Positions 49,079 to 59,112 of a DNA stretch of 64,000 nucleotides are shown piece by piece (the stretch's first letter is position 1; each line of letters starts with the position of its first letter). The translations under genes were made by a program, and so were the position numbers. The notes under the pieces are model-generated. The model did not search any database and was not told where the DNA came from. It saw only the letters and a list, made by a program, of their open reading frames with translations. The stretch comes from Panopea generosa (taxonomy: Eukaryota; Mollusca; Bivalvia; Adapedonta; Hiatellidae): contig CM055901.1 of assembly GCA_029582155.1 (NCBI GenBank), positions 5,622,874-5,686,873 on the forward strand, read 5' to 3'.

Positions 49079-49322
49079 ATTCAACAATCATTCTTGAGAA
49101 TATTATTAGACTTGAGTTTAAAAATCCAAAGTTCAACCTTAGATATCTAATTTACCATGACAGATAGAATAATTGTAAGAGATTATTTAACTATATATAA
49201 GGTGGACACCTACATGCTTGCACATTTTGACCTCAAGAAATAGTCTCTAAGTATGTTTTTCAAAATTCATTTTTTAGTTCAAGTCTTACAATATTCTTAA
49301 GAATGGTTGGTGAGTACCATCC
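49066..49322. mobile_element. Second MITE abutting the first, about 50-bp inverted ends
   Basis: caggggtcgtattcaacaat then cattcttgagaatatt is inverted near 49262-49322 as aatattcttaagaatggttg then gtgagtaccatccctgg. It shares the cccagg junction with the preceding MITE. Confidence 0.65.
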
Positions 49323-49530
49323 CTGGTGTGTTACCATATAACTCGAAGGAAATGCTTAATTATCTTGTATGTGTAAAACATTGATAAACTTCTCTAAAAA
49401 CAGAAGATCATCCCAACTATAGCTTACACTATATTATAAATTCTTGCTAAACTCATTTCATGTAATGTTTAATGATATGCTTAACCAACTTAGATTATTC
49501 TAGTCATGAAATTGTAGTATTAAGGGCTAT
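49323..49530. other. Spacer, nothing recognised
   Basis: AT-rich sequence between the MITEs and the LINE 3' end. Confidence 0.5.
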
Positions 49531-49971
49531 AATATATATATATATATATCTTTATTAAAGTCTCATCTATGTACAAACATATAAATAAAACATACAGTAA
49601 CACATACAACGTACATAGCCATTCAATATTAGAATTACAAGAGACTATCGCTATAAAATTAATTGACATAACATACATACATCTATCACAGACTATTCAT
49701 GCATTATTTTAGAATAAGATGTATACTATATAGCATTATTCACTGTAAGAATTGAGACACCGGCGCTAATCTTTGCTCTAGACCTAAATGTGTGTTAAAA
49801 TAATTTTTGTTAAATCATGAAAGGAAAAATAAATGCAAATGCATCGCTTTATAGTCAATATATTTTAAAAAAACAGTTATCATCCCAGATCAGATCTGGA
49901 ATGACCTGTTAAGCACGGATTTCACAACATAATATAAAATTAATTTGTTTTACATTTTAAGATATATTACA

Positions 49972-51775
49972 TTATTTATATAAAATATTTCTACGTTTTT
50001 GTAATATTGTAAAACAGGTTTTGGCACATATTCTTATCATATCTTTATTGGAAAAGAGAAACTTCATTTTGTTATAGTCATCAAAATTATTAAAGTTCAC
50101 ATCTGTGCTAACTGCTTTAAGCATCAGATCTGTCCTAATATCTTTATAAGTGGCACATTTTAGAATAACATGACACTCATTTTCTACAGCATTATTACAG
50201 AAAGGACATAACCGGTCATTCTCATTAATACCCTCATATCGACCAGTTTCTAGTTTTAATGGCGCAACACCACATCTGAATTTTGCAAATGCTGATCTAT
50301 GCTTCATGGGTAGCACCATTTTAAAATAATTTTCTACCCAACCCATATCGCTCTATTTTGTATTGAATTTATGCACGGATAAGATTTAACGCCCCATAGT
50401 GTAGCTCCATACGATATAACAGACCAAACAAGTGAATCAAACAACTTTGTAAATACTTTATGGGGCATTCCACCTAAGCTTTTATACCTGGCAGTAAGTA
50501 AATCTAGAGCACGACCAGTGCTTTGAGCCACTATTTTTGCAGTTACATTCCAATCTAGATGCTCTGTTAATGTTAATCCAAGATATACATATTTATCAGT
50601 AAAAGTTAGAACATTGTCACCGCAAGTAAATACAATATCTGATTTAGCAATTGACAGTGGTCTGAAATGTACGATGCTACTCTTAGTAAAACTAATTGTC
50701 ATACTGTTAATACTGCACCAGCTATTTAACTCATTAAGCATATGCTGCAGATTTTCTTCATTTTCAGCAAGTAGTACAATATCATCAGCATACATTTAAA
50801 TGCTAACATTTTCAATATTAATACAGATACCAAAGGATTTTATACGTAATGCTAGGTCATTTATAAACACATTGAATAATACGGGTGACAATGACCAGCC
50901 TTGTCTTAAACCAGAATTCACTTGAAACCAATATAAAAATTATTTACCCTCACACAAGAGGAAACAGATGCATATAAAGATTTGACAGCTACAAGCATTT
51001 TACTAGAAACACCAATACACTGCAATCTCTCCCAAAGCTTGTCTCTATTGATATAGTCGTAAGTTTTTTTAAAATCAATGAAAGCACAGACTGTAGAGTG
51101 ATTAAGCTTTTTCCTAGTATCTATAATATTTGTTAGAGATGAAAGTTGGTCTATTGTGCTACGTTTTTTCGGGAAACCATTCTGCTCGTCAACAATTTTA
51201 TTATTATTTTCCGACAAAATATATAGACGATTATTCAATATAGAACTTTACAATTTATACATGGATGATGATAATGATATACGCCTATAAGAGAGTGGGT
51301 CTTTTGGGTCGGCGGAGCTTGACTTAGGTATAGGATTTATAATAGATTTACCCCATAAAGATGGAATAAAACCTGTATTAAATCAAACATTAAAAAGAAC
51401 ATGTTAAAAATATACCGAAGTATCATTTTTAAGAACATCCACCGGTATTTTATCTATACCATGTGCTTTACCTTTTTACGCATTTTCAATAGCTTTTTTT
51501 ACTTCTAGAACAGATATATGCTCATCCAAAATAAAACTAGTATTCGTGTGACCAACATTATTATGATCATTAGTTCTTATGGGATCAATAGTAGAGTAAT
51601 AAAGGTTACTATAATCTTTCTCCCATTTACTTAAAACACCCTTAACATCTGAAGTCAAGCTACCATCATCCAGAAGTACCTCCATTAGAATTGACCTTTT
51701 CTTGTTATTATGTATACCTATTTTACCAATAGATTTACAGAATTCTTTCGGATCATTATTTATATCATTTAACAT
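49972..51775 (-). pseudogene. LINE reverse transcriptase region, broken
   Basis: Segments at 51775-51476 (pre-RT), 51238-50918 (fingers/palm, AFIDFKK-YD-INRDKLW), 50795-50334 (catalytic YADD plus thumb) and 50346-49972 (C-terminus with the Cys/His motif) follow one another in different frames on the minus strand. In-frame stops and one-base shifts interrupt it several times, for example just before the YADD segment. Both Asp of YADD are kept, so the loss of function comes from the frame breaks. Confidence 0.88.
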
Positions 51776-51928
51776 ATCATCTTGTATTTTATACCAATGG
51801 TGGCGTTTAGAGCGTTGAACCTCTCTATCAAATAACTTTCTAGCATAACAGTAATCAGATTTGAGTTTATTTTTTAGATATATACCATTTCATTTTAACC
51901 AATCTTTTTCAGACTTACAAACAGAGTT

Positions 51929-52240
51929 TCATAAATCAGTCAAAGTATTACTCCACCAAGGCTTTCCAACGCACCTTTTCTTGTTGTTGATGCCGCAACA
52001 TACAGACCAAAAAGGCAGCCGGTTATACATTTCTTGATTAACAATGTCACACCAGTCATTAAAAGCTACATCGATATCAGTTTGTGAACGGAGACTTCCT
52101 TCCAAGTCTGCAACTGCGGCATTAACCTTGGTAACAATATCAGTAACAGCCAAACAATCATTTGGCATACTATGTTTGTCAAATTTATCGTATCCATCAG
52201 TAACAGTTGATTTATTCGTAAAAAACAGTTGGATTTTCAA
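51929..52240 (-). pseudogene. LINE segment between endonuclease and RT
   Basis: Open stretch including LPFWSVCCGINNKKRC then VGKPWWSNTLTDL. The K-P-W-W string is common in this position in CR1/jockey-type polyproteins. It is in a different frame from the endonuclease part, consistent with the deletion. Confidence 0.75.
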
Positions 52241-52254
52241 ACTTTATACATCAT

Positions 52255-52683
52255 GTTAATACCGTACCATTGGTAACCTTCTAGCTGTAGTACATCACTA
52301 GCTTTAAGATGGGATTCGGCGATGCCTATAATATCTAGGTTTAGAGAGTTCAAACATGATGACTTCAACATAAAATTATCACTAGTAGAATCACAATTCC
52401 AACCCCTAACATTCCAGAACCCGACGTGTACCTAGCAACGACCTCTATGTCCATTACCACGTCGACCATATCCTCGACCACCACGCCTGCCATTGTTCCA
52501 GCTGTGTTGGCCCTGTCTGTTAGAGTTCTGACCTTGTTGACCCGAGGTTTGAGCAGCACCAGAATTTGAAACCGATCCAGTAGAAGTATCAGATGAATTA
52601 TCGGACCTGGGCCTCGTACTACCGCCTCGAGTATGGTAGCCATTATCACGAGTGTTACCATTGTGGTGGTTACGTCTATTCAC
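52255..52683 (-). pseudogene. LINE 5' ORF part: RGG-rich leader plus truncated endonuclease
   Basis: One frame reads MNRRNHHNGNTRDNGYHTRG, further Ser/Gln-rich sequence, and the RGG repeats. A stop follows, then in the same frame VHVGFWNVRGWN through ESHLKASDVLQLEGYQWYG, the N-terminus of an APE-type endonuclease. At about 52255 the sequence jumps to the region downstream of the endonuclease, so the catalytic domain is deleted. Confidence 0.75.
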
Positions 52684-52690
52684 AACTCGT

Positions 52691-54717
52691 GAACCATGTT
52701 ATGACAATAATAATATAATGATATGTACATGATTTGCCTGAAGATAGGTATTGGGTTATTTATCAGCAATAGTAAATGAATTTATAAAGCAATTTTAAAG
52801 CTTTAAGGACAAATTTAACAAATGACAAATTCTTTATTTAGATAATATTAAGACAATATGAGCCATCGATTCACTTTTTTTATCAAACATAATAATATAT
52901 TGATCATGAAAAATAAATATTGGTGTTAAATTATTTTGCTAATCTATTGTTAACAGAGAAGCAATAATCATAGCTTAATTTTACCACATCTAAGTGTTTG
53001 ATTGTCTGCCATTTGATACTTATTTCATAAAAAAAGCTGCTGTTTTAAAACAGCATTGAAAAAGTCGAGCGCATTGTCCCTCCGATAGTTCTTTTTCATT
53101 ACTTACCGATCTGCTACCAGATACGAGTAATGTTCCGAGTTGTTTATATTTGATATTTTTATAAGCAAGCCAGTTGTGGCAACAGATAGGACAGAAGGAT
53201 AGCACATGTTGCCAAATATTCTATTTTGAAAAGAGATAAGATGTGTTATTTTTTTGCTTATCATTTTTACATGTTATAAGCAAATTGTGTACCTAATAAC
53301 TGATTTGTTTTATGTTTTTATTATTTAGAGATGTTATTCTTATATAAGATTTCAAGTTTATGTTTTTAATATTACTATTTGATTTATATTCATTTCTGAA
53401 TTTCCAAACTTCCTCTTTGTCTCATTAGTGCGTACTTGATGCTGAGATCCATATTGCATATGTACACGCCTTGAATGGTTTACATATATTTACATTGATG
53501 GATAAAGAATAACAGTTCAGCAAACAGGTGTTTTTTAATAATTCGAACATAATTGCTAATATATATACTAAACGGAACCGCTAACCCGTCACTTGGTATT
53601 TTATGTATTTTCTGAAAATGTATCAAAAATCATTTCGTAACAAATAGACGCGCATAGTAATTGTGTATAGAATTTCACAATCGGTCCATGTAATCGAATA
53701 CATAATTGCTAATGCCATATGTAAATTTTAGTTGCTTTTAAAGGCTTCTCAATATTGTGATGTAATACAAAAGTAGCGGCTTAATTGTTCCGTTTAATAT
53801 ACAAAACAGTTGGTATGATAAATGCATTAAGCGGGTATTGTGATAACTTTGATACGGTATGACGGGTTACAGATGAATATCCGTTTAGCGTCTTCCATTG
53901 TTGTTGTTTCTGTATTCAACAGATATTTTAATATACGAACGTGCAAATGAAACCGCTAAAATTAAATTCAATAAATCCACCTTCAGCAAAAACATTTGTA
54001 TTATAACTATGTAATAAATCGGTATGTTATTTATATATCGATATATTTATAATGCTTCCGCATCATATATTAGCATGAAAACTGAAAATTAGCTTCGTAA
54101 ATACCCATCTGTTTTGTTAAAAAAATCGAACATAAAATGATATGGACGTTTTTCAACATATAAAATGTACTTAAATCGTCTGTCGTTTATATAATAACAT
54201 ATTCCTATCTCTTACGTCACATTATAAGATCGAGGAATTTTCAATATACAACCCAACGGAATGGAAAAAGTAACATTCAAAATTAAAAAAAAACAACACA
54301 ATATTTCAACGATAAAATATGAATACAACCAAACCTGTATAACCTCTATTAAGCAGACGTTTGTCTTGAGCAACCATATCTTTTATTCTCTATGTATATG
54401 AATCCTTAGTAATTCAACTTGTATTAAACAACAAACCCTGTTTTGAAAAGCCATATTTGCTCCTTTCTTTGAACAAGTTTGACTGTATTTGCAAACAATT
54501 TTAAATATTTTTATTAGCTTGATCAACACACTTTAATAGGTTATAGTTATATAACCGTTTGTACATACATGTAGTGTTACATTTTTCTAGTATGTTCTTA
54601 AAATTATTTCAATCTTTAACATTTGATATCGAATTATATTTTCAATTATTAATAAAGTATATAAAATAACTATGTTGTCGTTTATATGTTCAAATATTGT
54701 AAATATATATTTTGCAA
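52691..54717. other. Intergenic, nothing recognised
   Basis: AT-rich. The minus open frame at 53020-53205 is Cys-containing but has no recognisable fold or splice context. Confidence 0.5.
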
Positions 54718-55065
54718 GATATTATCACTATTATCTATCATTATTCTTGTTATTATCACTATTATCCATCATTAACGTTGTTATTATCTATCATTATCCA
54801 CCATTTATATAGTAATCATCACTATTACTACTTTTATCTATCATTAACGTTGTTATTATCACTATTATCTATCATTATTATTGTTATTATCACTATAAGC
54901 CATCATCATTATTGTAATTATCACTATAAGCCATCATTATTATTGTAATTATCACTATTATTTATCATTATTATTGTAATTATCACTATTATCTATCATT
55001 ATTATTGCTTTTATCCATCATTATTATCGTTATTATCACTTTTATCGATCATCATTATTGTTATA
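54718..55065. repeat. Degenerate tandem array, ATT/ATC-rich, about 30-bp unit
   Basis: About 11 copies around attattgttattatcactat then tatctatc. Built of nested trinucleotide-like runs with mixed period. The His/Tyr-rich open frame across it is an artefact. Confidence 0.85.
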
Positions 55066-55104
55066 ATTTGAATGACATCATAATTTTGTAAGCTTTCAAT
55101 TGCT

Positions 55105-55205
55105 TTGAATTGTGGGACATGCATAGAATCCCCTGCTTTTACCATTGGTGGTTAATAGACCTGATTCGGGAGATACCAGGTTCTGGGATAGACTAAAGTC
55201 AATAT
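55105..55205 (+). repeat. Dispersed repeat, shared with 21895-21990
   Basis: tggttaatagacctgattcg then ggagataccaggttctggg matches the earlier copy in the same orientation, about 80% by eye. Confidence 0.6.
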
Positions 55206-55506
55206 TGTTCTGTATTTACTTCACACCTGTTCATATATCATGTTTTATGTATAGTATAGTACCCCACCAGATTGTCTATTTCGTTTGTATTATATTCTTT
55301 GACTTTCTTTATCTTTTAGTCTTTCAATTTTACATCTCATTTGGATTTCATTTAAATAAAACTTTTATATTCTACAAATTTCCATTTTTTTTGAAAATAC
55401 AAGCTTGGATAATTATATATCCTCATATCACATGTATTTGAATTTCGAAGCGGTTTATGAAAATTAAACAAAAAGTATCAAAGAAAACAATTCGAATGGA
55501 AACAAA

Positions 55507-55744
55507 AGTAGTATATTAGGAGGAAAACCAGGTTTGACCTAGATAAAATCGATACTCGCCGAAGGCGAACGAACGCGTACGGAAACGGCCGAGCGAGTAT
55601 CGGCTTTTATTTCTACTTCGGTAATTACTTTACTTTTCTTTAATTTGATAAGTCATTAGGCTGTTAGCGCGTATTTGAATAAAGAAAGAGGAACAGTTGC
55701 GAAGTTGTTTAACTTTTTAAATATTTTCTAAACATGGCACAAAA
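55507..55744 (+). repeat. Left terminal inverted repeat of the 3.15-kb element
   Basis: Pairs with 58384-58661 at roughly 95% outside one gap. It ends in atggcacaaaa, the same start codon context as the small ORF in the right copy, so the repeat includes a 5' leader and initiation site. Confidence 0.85.
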
Positions 55745-55745
55745 G

Positions 55746-55907
55746 AAAGCTTCTTATCGATAAATATGTATTCAGGGTTTTATGGTTCGATTCGATAAGA
55801 AAATATACCATTCATACTGCTATCAAACGGACAGCCAGACAACTGAAAGAAGAAGACGATTTCGAGAGTGAAGAGTCCTTGAAGTACGCTTACGGCCTTC
55901 CTGACTA
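55746..55907 (+). pseudogene. Truncated inverted copy of the C2H2/acidic-helical ORF
   Basis: Reads KLLIDKYVFRVLWFDSIRK, then HTAIKRTAR-LKEEDD and FESEESLKYA, nearly identical to residues about 93-142 of the frame at 56982-57482 but on the opposite strand. It then departs to AYGLPD and a stop. It is fused to the left repeat at a short shared gaaagcttctt, so it looks like a deletion/inversion by-product. Confidence 0.75.
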
Positions 55908-56339
55908 ACACAATTTAACATAATACCGATAAGTTTTATAACGATTTGATTCCACCAAGCGATTGCAACACTATAATATTGCATGCAACTTTAAGCAAAC
56001 AATTTATATCAACTTCATATTATTCATGTGTTTGTAATTCTAAAACTTGAAGTTGTGTTCTTATAACTGTTTAAAGGTGTCATGTATACCCATGGTGTCG
56101 GGGTTACATTATATTTGTATGAAAGTTTCATTTGCAGAGACCAATACATGTACAAGTTAAGTACTGGCAGGACAGATCAACAGACAAATAGACAACTGAG
56201 ATAGGGAGAAAGGAGTGAAACAGGTATAGTTGGATAAATTCATTCTACAATAACTGTTTGTAATACCATTGTCGATTCCTCTAAATGTAAATAACATAAG
56301 CTTCTTAACTAACTCGTTTTTATGTTTATTTTTTTTTTT

Positions 56340-56440
56340 AAATAATACTGCTTGTTTAATAACGATATGAACCCACCGTGTGATGACAACACTATAATAT
56401 TGTTACTCAAAGATAACTATAATTTCATTCAAACTTGATG
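56340..56440 (+). repeat. Internal direct repeat of the element (pairs with about 55930-56030)
   Basis: ataacgatatgaacccaccg then gacaacactataatattg echoes ataacgatttgattccacca then gcaacactataatattg at about 55936-55985. Non-coding duplication inside the element. Confidence 0.55.
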
Positions 56441-56577
56441 TTATATTCCTTGAATTGATGCGCTACTCTGGTCCACGGAAGTTTAAGTAATGTATGGTAT
56501 TGTAATGTATGATGTGCATGTCACTTTAATATACTGTATACTTATTTTCTTACTATAGAAGTACTAAAAGAGAAAGA

Positions 56578-56582
<5 letters not shown>

Positions 56583-56622
<40 letters not shown>
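56583..56622. repeat. (GA)n microsatellite
   Basis: About 20 GA dinucleotides, inside the 3.15-kb element. Confidence 0.95.
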
Positions 56623-56626
<4 letters not shown>

Positions 56627-56981
56627 GGATTCATAGAGCACTGCATAAACAACAGGAATTTTCATTTCAACTAAAATGTGCTGAAGTTTTTATTCTTTAT
56701 TTGAATATAACACATATTGATTGAACAGTATCGTGTTTTGAAAGCTGATAACTAATTTACCTTATGAATTAACTACTATACAATACACATTATTGCTATT
56801 TTATTTATTTTTTTTTTATTAAATTATCATCAAATCTATTAGATGAAGTTGAACGTTTTATATGTATATGCAAATAATCTCAGACAACTCATGCTATAAC
56901 TACTAATTACAAACAACATAACATAAAAACATTATGTTTTCCTACAGAAAATATCATCATAACAAATGTTTATATCCGAAT

Positions 56982-57553
56982 TTAGCGATTGGTGGTAATG
57001 TCAGGCGGATTATACTCTTTAAGCACTTTGTCAAAGAGATATTTCCGTTTCTTAGTTGCGTACTTCAAGGACTCTTCACTCTCGAAATCGTCTTCTTCTT
57101 TCAGATGTCTGGCTGTCCGTTTGATAGCAGTATGAATGGTATCTTTTCTTATCGAATCGAACCATAAAACCCTGAATAAATATTTATCGATAAGAAGCTT
57201 TCTGTATTTCGGCAATAGTTCGTTGAATGCCTTTTTTCTGGCTTGCTTTTCATTCAGTTCATCGTCGTTCACAAAATCTGATGCTATTTTGTCGAATTCG
57301 GGCTGAAGCGATTTTAATACATAATCAACCATGTCGTACCAAGGGTCTATTGTTTCTTCCTTTTCATCCGAGTCTGATTCCATATCTGAATCGTCGGTAT
57401 TAGATTCGTCGGTAAGTTCTTCTTTCTCCAGCTCTTTTTCGGAACTATCGTCTCCGTGTATTATTTTCTTGTGCCGAAGCATATTATCTTTACGTTTCTA
57501 CTCCTTTTTACAAAGATCACAGGCGAACAACCGCGGCGGCAGCAAACTACTGA
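56982..57553 (-). pseudogene. C2H2 zinc-finger protein with acidic linker and helical domain, broken in the finger
   Basis: Minus strand. The frame is open from MLRHKKIIHG (ATG at 57480-57482) for 166 codons. Upstream in the same frame are LLPPPRLFACDLCKKE, a TAG stop, then KRKDN. Read through, C-x2-C-x12-H-x4-H is a complete C2H2 finger, so the TAG sits inside it. Next are an acidic stretch (about residues 10-45) and a helical domain: DPWYDMVDYVLKSLQPEF, NEKQARKKAFNELLP, YRKLLIDKYLFRVLWFDSIR, then TAIKRTARHLKEEDDFESEE. It ends PPDITTNR. No enzyme motif is seen. A DNA-binding role is inferred from the finger only. No upstream start could be fixed, as another stop precedes LKVNKSFSS. Confidence 0.7.
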
Positions 57554-57612
57554 ATGATTTGTTCACTTTTAATTAATTCTTTATATATATAAAAAGTATC
57601 GGCATGACCAGG

Positions 57613-57950
57613 GAGGAGTTAACTCATTTAAAAAAAGGAGTTAAACTAAACCCTCGGTGAGGTTTGAGGAGGCACGCAAGAGTTAAAAGACATGAGTGTT
57701 ACATTCTAGTATACTCCGAGTTACCGCGAACTTTTTATATGGACATATAATGTGAACATCACATTTTATTTTGTTGATTGCATACATTTCGCTTTAGTAA
57801 CGCTATTTTATGTTATCAAATAAGTTTAAAATAATTTGTTACGTTTTGTAACTCTTCAACCACTTTTTGTTGACTCTTTGTTTCCAAAGTCTATGTATTA
57901 GAAGTGTAGAGTCAACTCATTTAAATGAGGAGTTAAAACTAAATCCTCAA
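57613..57950 (+). repeat. Two-copy 42-bp direct repeat
   Basis: gttaactcatttaaaaaaag then gagttaaactaaaccctc (about 57617) recurs as tcaactcatttaaatgagg then agttaaaactaaatcctc (about 57913). Confidence 0.6.
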
Positions 57951-58295
57951 TGTTGACAGATTACCTATAACATACTAATCGAAATATCATCAGTGCGCTT
58001 ATATTTCTTTATCAAATACCCCCATCGGTTGTCTTATACACATGTTTGCCTTAAGCAAACTGATCTATACGATACTTTCAGTATATACAAATTGGTATAT
58101 GTATACCCATTATTTATGTAGGCTATAAGTTTAGCTACAAAATTTACTTCGACGATTACTCTTCAAGTTAATTTCGTCATATATTCCCAATATTCCCAAC
58201 TTCATCTATTTATTATTGTCACGCCGTTAAAAGGGCTTAACTGTAATTAAGCTTCATTCAATTAAGGCAATCGTTTAATAGCATTTTAAAATCAT

Positions 58296-58394
58296 TTACA
58301 CAGTTTTGTCATCCTCTAATTTAACGTTCTCTGAAATTTTCAGCATTTTACTAAAAACTAAGCTTGTGCACTCGTACGTTCGTTTTTGTGCCAT
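58296..58394 (-). CDS. Small ORF or first exon at the inner edge of the right terminal repeat
   Basis: 32 codons: MAQKRTYECTSLVFSKMLKI, then SENVKLEDDKTV and TAA. The ATG context lies in the terminal repeat and is kept in the left copy. It could be a short peptide or the first exon of the zinc-finger protein, which lacks a start of its own. A donor-like ctgtgtaaatg is weak. No homology recognised. Confidence 0.35.
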   Translation of the reverse strand: MAQKRTYECTSLVFSKMLKISENVKLEDDKTV

Positions 58395-58661
58395 TCTTAG
58401 AAAATATTTAGAAAGTTAAACAACTTCGCAACTGTTCCTCTTTCTTTATTCAAATACTCGCTAACAACCTAATGACTGATCAAATGAAAGAAAAGTAAAG
58501 TAATTACCGAAGTAGAAATAAAAGCCGATACTCGCTCGGCCGTTTCCGTACGCGTTCGTTCGCCTTCGGCGAGTATCGATTTTCTTCGTATTGGATTCCG
58601 CAAAAATGTGTCCATTTAATCTAGGTCAAACCTGGTTATTTTCCCTCCTAATATACTACTT
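58384..58661 (-). repeat. Right terminal inverted repeat of the 3.15-kb element
   Basis: Inverted partner of 55507-55744. It contains the GC-rich segment (about 58530-58580) with a 10-bp palindrome, plus about 40 extra bases near 58582-58622 relative to the left copy. Confidence 0.85.
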
Positions 58662-58714
58662 ACAAAAATACATATCAAAATAAACCAAATACATGTATAT
58701 GCAAAATGAAATCT

Positions 58715-59024
58715 CTAATGGTCTAGTGGTAGAGCGTCCGCCTTGCATGCAGAAGGTTGTGGGTTCAATCCCCGGCCGGGTCATTCCAAACACTTTAAAA
58801 ATGGTACTAGAAGCTTCCTCGCTTGACTCTCAGCATTAAGAGGAGAGTTCTAGGTCTGGTCGGCCCGGTGTCAGTATAATGTGACTGGGTGGGGTATCAT
58901 ACCATGTATCTGCGGCATGATACTCCATTGTGACAGCGCTTAAAATACTGTCTCAAGTAGACACCGTCGCGATATGACTGAAAAGTTGTTGAAAGCGACG
59001 CTAAACACCATACAACAACAACAA
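58715..59024 (+). mobile_element. Full-length tRNA-Ala-like SINE (family A)
   Basis: Head ctaatggtctagtggtagag with a TGC (Ala-type) anticodon position and B box gggttcaatccccgg. The body is collinear with 39595-39917 (cttgactctcagcattaag, ggtctggtcggcccggtg, tagacaccgtcgc), and the tail is (caa)n. No obvious target duplication. It inserted about 50 bp beyond the 3.15-kb element. Confidence 0.9.
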
Positions 59025-59032
59025 TAGTCATT

Positions 59033-59112
59033 CTGAGGTCTTCCTCCACAATTTTATCTGGATATGCCACATATAACCTAAAATGGCGTTAAACACCATT
59101 AAAAATAACAAA
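59033..59112 (+). mobile_element. SINE 3' fragment, family S-like tail
   Basis: gaggtcttcctccaca followed by a ctaaaatggcgttaaacacc end matches the S-family 3' part and a common SINE terminus. 5' truncated. Confidence 0.5.

Larger units (their letters stand above)
49531..52690 (-). mobile_element. Non-LTR retrotransposon (APE-type LINE), degenerate
   Basis: Minus strand, 5' to 3'. First comes a Gly/Arg/Asn/Ser-rich leader (RRGGRGYGRRGNGHRG). The start of an apurinic-type endonuclease follows (VGFWNVRGWN, LDIIGIAESHL). Next are the KPWW linker, reverse transcriptase with NGFPKKRSTIDQ, AFIDFKK, SGLRQG-SLSPVLFN and YADDIVLLAENEENLQ, and a C-terminal CCHC-like motif (CPFCN-ENECH-ILKC). The 3' UTR ends in AATAAAG and a (TA)n tail at 49531-49549. 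Stops, frameshifts and a deletion of most of the endonuclease make it dead. The clade (CR1, jockey or relative) was not resolved. Confidence 0.88.
55507..58661. mobile_element. 3.15-kb element with long terminal inverted repeats and a zinc-finger ORF
   Basis: Terminal inverted repeats of about 240-280 bp (55507-55744 and 58384-58661) begin agtagtatattaggagg and continue ccaggtttgacctaga. They include a GC-rich hairpin (gatactcgccgaaggcg to cgagcgagtatc). The right copy has an extra ~40 bp. The string acaaaa borders both ends, a possible short target duplication. The interior carries a broken C2H2/acidic ORF on the minus strand, a small ORF at the right inner edge, and a copy of the main ORF's C-terminal part in opposite orientation at the left. 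It looks like a rearranged, non-autonomous DNA transposon. I cannot assign a superfamily. Confidence 0.75.

Noticed and set aside
52365-52661. 98-codon hydrophobic minus-strand frame
   Set aside because: Alternative frame of the LINE RGG-rich leader.
54712-54948. His/Tyr/Ser-rich 78-codon frame
   Set aside because: Translation of the ATT/ATC array.
57331-57576. Ser-rich 81-codon + strand frame
   Set aside because: Antisense of the acidic linker of the zinc-finger ORF.
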